Shown in pieces: positions 15,349 to 15,456 of a stretch of 15,456 bases of DNA. The stretch is from positions 1 through 15,456 of the forward strand of contig JARBTY010000048.1 in assembly GCA_029239935.1 (NCBI GenBank), written 5' to 3'. The DNA is from Clostridia bacterium. Its GTDB lineage: Bacteria > Bacillota_A > Clostridia > Lachnospirales > Cellulosilyticaceae. A model generated the notes under the pieces. It saw only the letters and a program-made list of their open reading frames with translations. It was not told where the DNA came from and did no database searches. Position numbers and translations under genes: made by a program. How positions within the stretch are numbered: the first letter of the stretch is position 1; the number at the start of each line of letters is the position of its first letter.

Positions 15349-15456
15349 TTATAGCTGAGGGGTATGAAGACTTCCTTCAAGGGAGAGCTGAGGTGTAAAG
15401 ATATGTTCAAGTCTAGGTAAAGAGATAGATAAGGTTTCCCTAAGGACATCTTCTAT
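15349..15456 (-). CDS. Unidentified protein, C-terminal fragment (partial)
   Basis: On the minus strand one frame is open from the right edge for 35 codons to TAA at 15351-15349, ending ...EGSLHTPQL. The other two minus frames are closed by stops within a few codons of the edge. The hairpin with a minus-strand U-tract just beyond the stop supports a real gene end. I do not recognise the family, and the fragment shows no motif. Confidence 0.45.
   Translation of the reverse strand: MEDVLRETLSISLPRLEHIFTPQLSLEGSLHTPQL

Overview
The window comes from a low-G+C, Gram-positive, probably anaerobic member of the Clostridia. The signs are A/T-rich intergenic DNA, strong AGGAGG-type ribosome binding sites, a Sec lipoprotein, YesM/YesN-type two-component proteins and a GlpA/flavoprotein/DUF1667 gene trio of the kind seen in clostridia. 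A Lachnospirales or Cellulosilyticum-like plant-fibre degrader is my guess from general knowledge; nothing in the sequence proves it.

Region 1 (1-2177, + strand) is the 3' end of a redox operon. It holds the C-terminus of a GlpA-like dehydrogenase with a [2Fe-2S] BFD-like domain, a complete NAD(P)/FAD oxidoreductase and a small four-cysteine DUF1667 protein. A perfect 17-bp inverted repeat follows. The three proteins probably form one anaerobic glycerol-3-phosphate dehydrogenase-like complex.

Region 2 (2196-10656, + strand) is a complete sugar-sensing and uptake locus. A YesM-type sensor kinase and a compact YesN-type AraC response regulator come first. Next is a 268-bp intergenic region with five copies of a CTTAAAAT core, placed just upstream of a near-consensus promoter. 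Behind that promoter lie a lipoprotein sugar-binding protein, two permeases and a GH31 enzyme that closely matches E. coli YicI alpha-xylosidase, including its diagnostic Cys-Phe pair. The natural reading is that the kinase senses an extracellular alpha-xyloside such as isoprimeverose or a xyloglucan fragment, the regulator binds the repeat array, and the operon imports the sugar and removes its xylose in the cytoplasm. No ABC ATPase is encoded here, so a shared one is presumably used. An intrinsic terminator closes the operon.

Region 3 (10655-12281, - strand) is an ECF sigma factor gene with a TTG start. It overlaps by 8 nt a gene for a membrane-anchored anti-sigma protein.

Region 4 (12483-15322) holds an oxygen-type, bicovalent FAD oxidase with visibly higher G+C than its surroundings. 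It is followed by a divergent pair, an HxlR-type regulator (-) and a PhzF-family protein (+), that share an intergenic region with repeated TAAGTA elements. A strong hairpin terminator and the 3' end of an unidentified minus-strand gene close the window.

I found no RNA genes, insertion sequences, CRISPR array or phage genes. The most interesting unexplained signal is the repeat array at 4915-5006, followed by the repeated elements at 14216-14311. Nothing in the window looks like a wholly new system.
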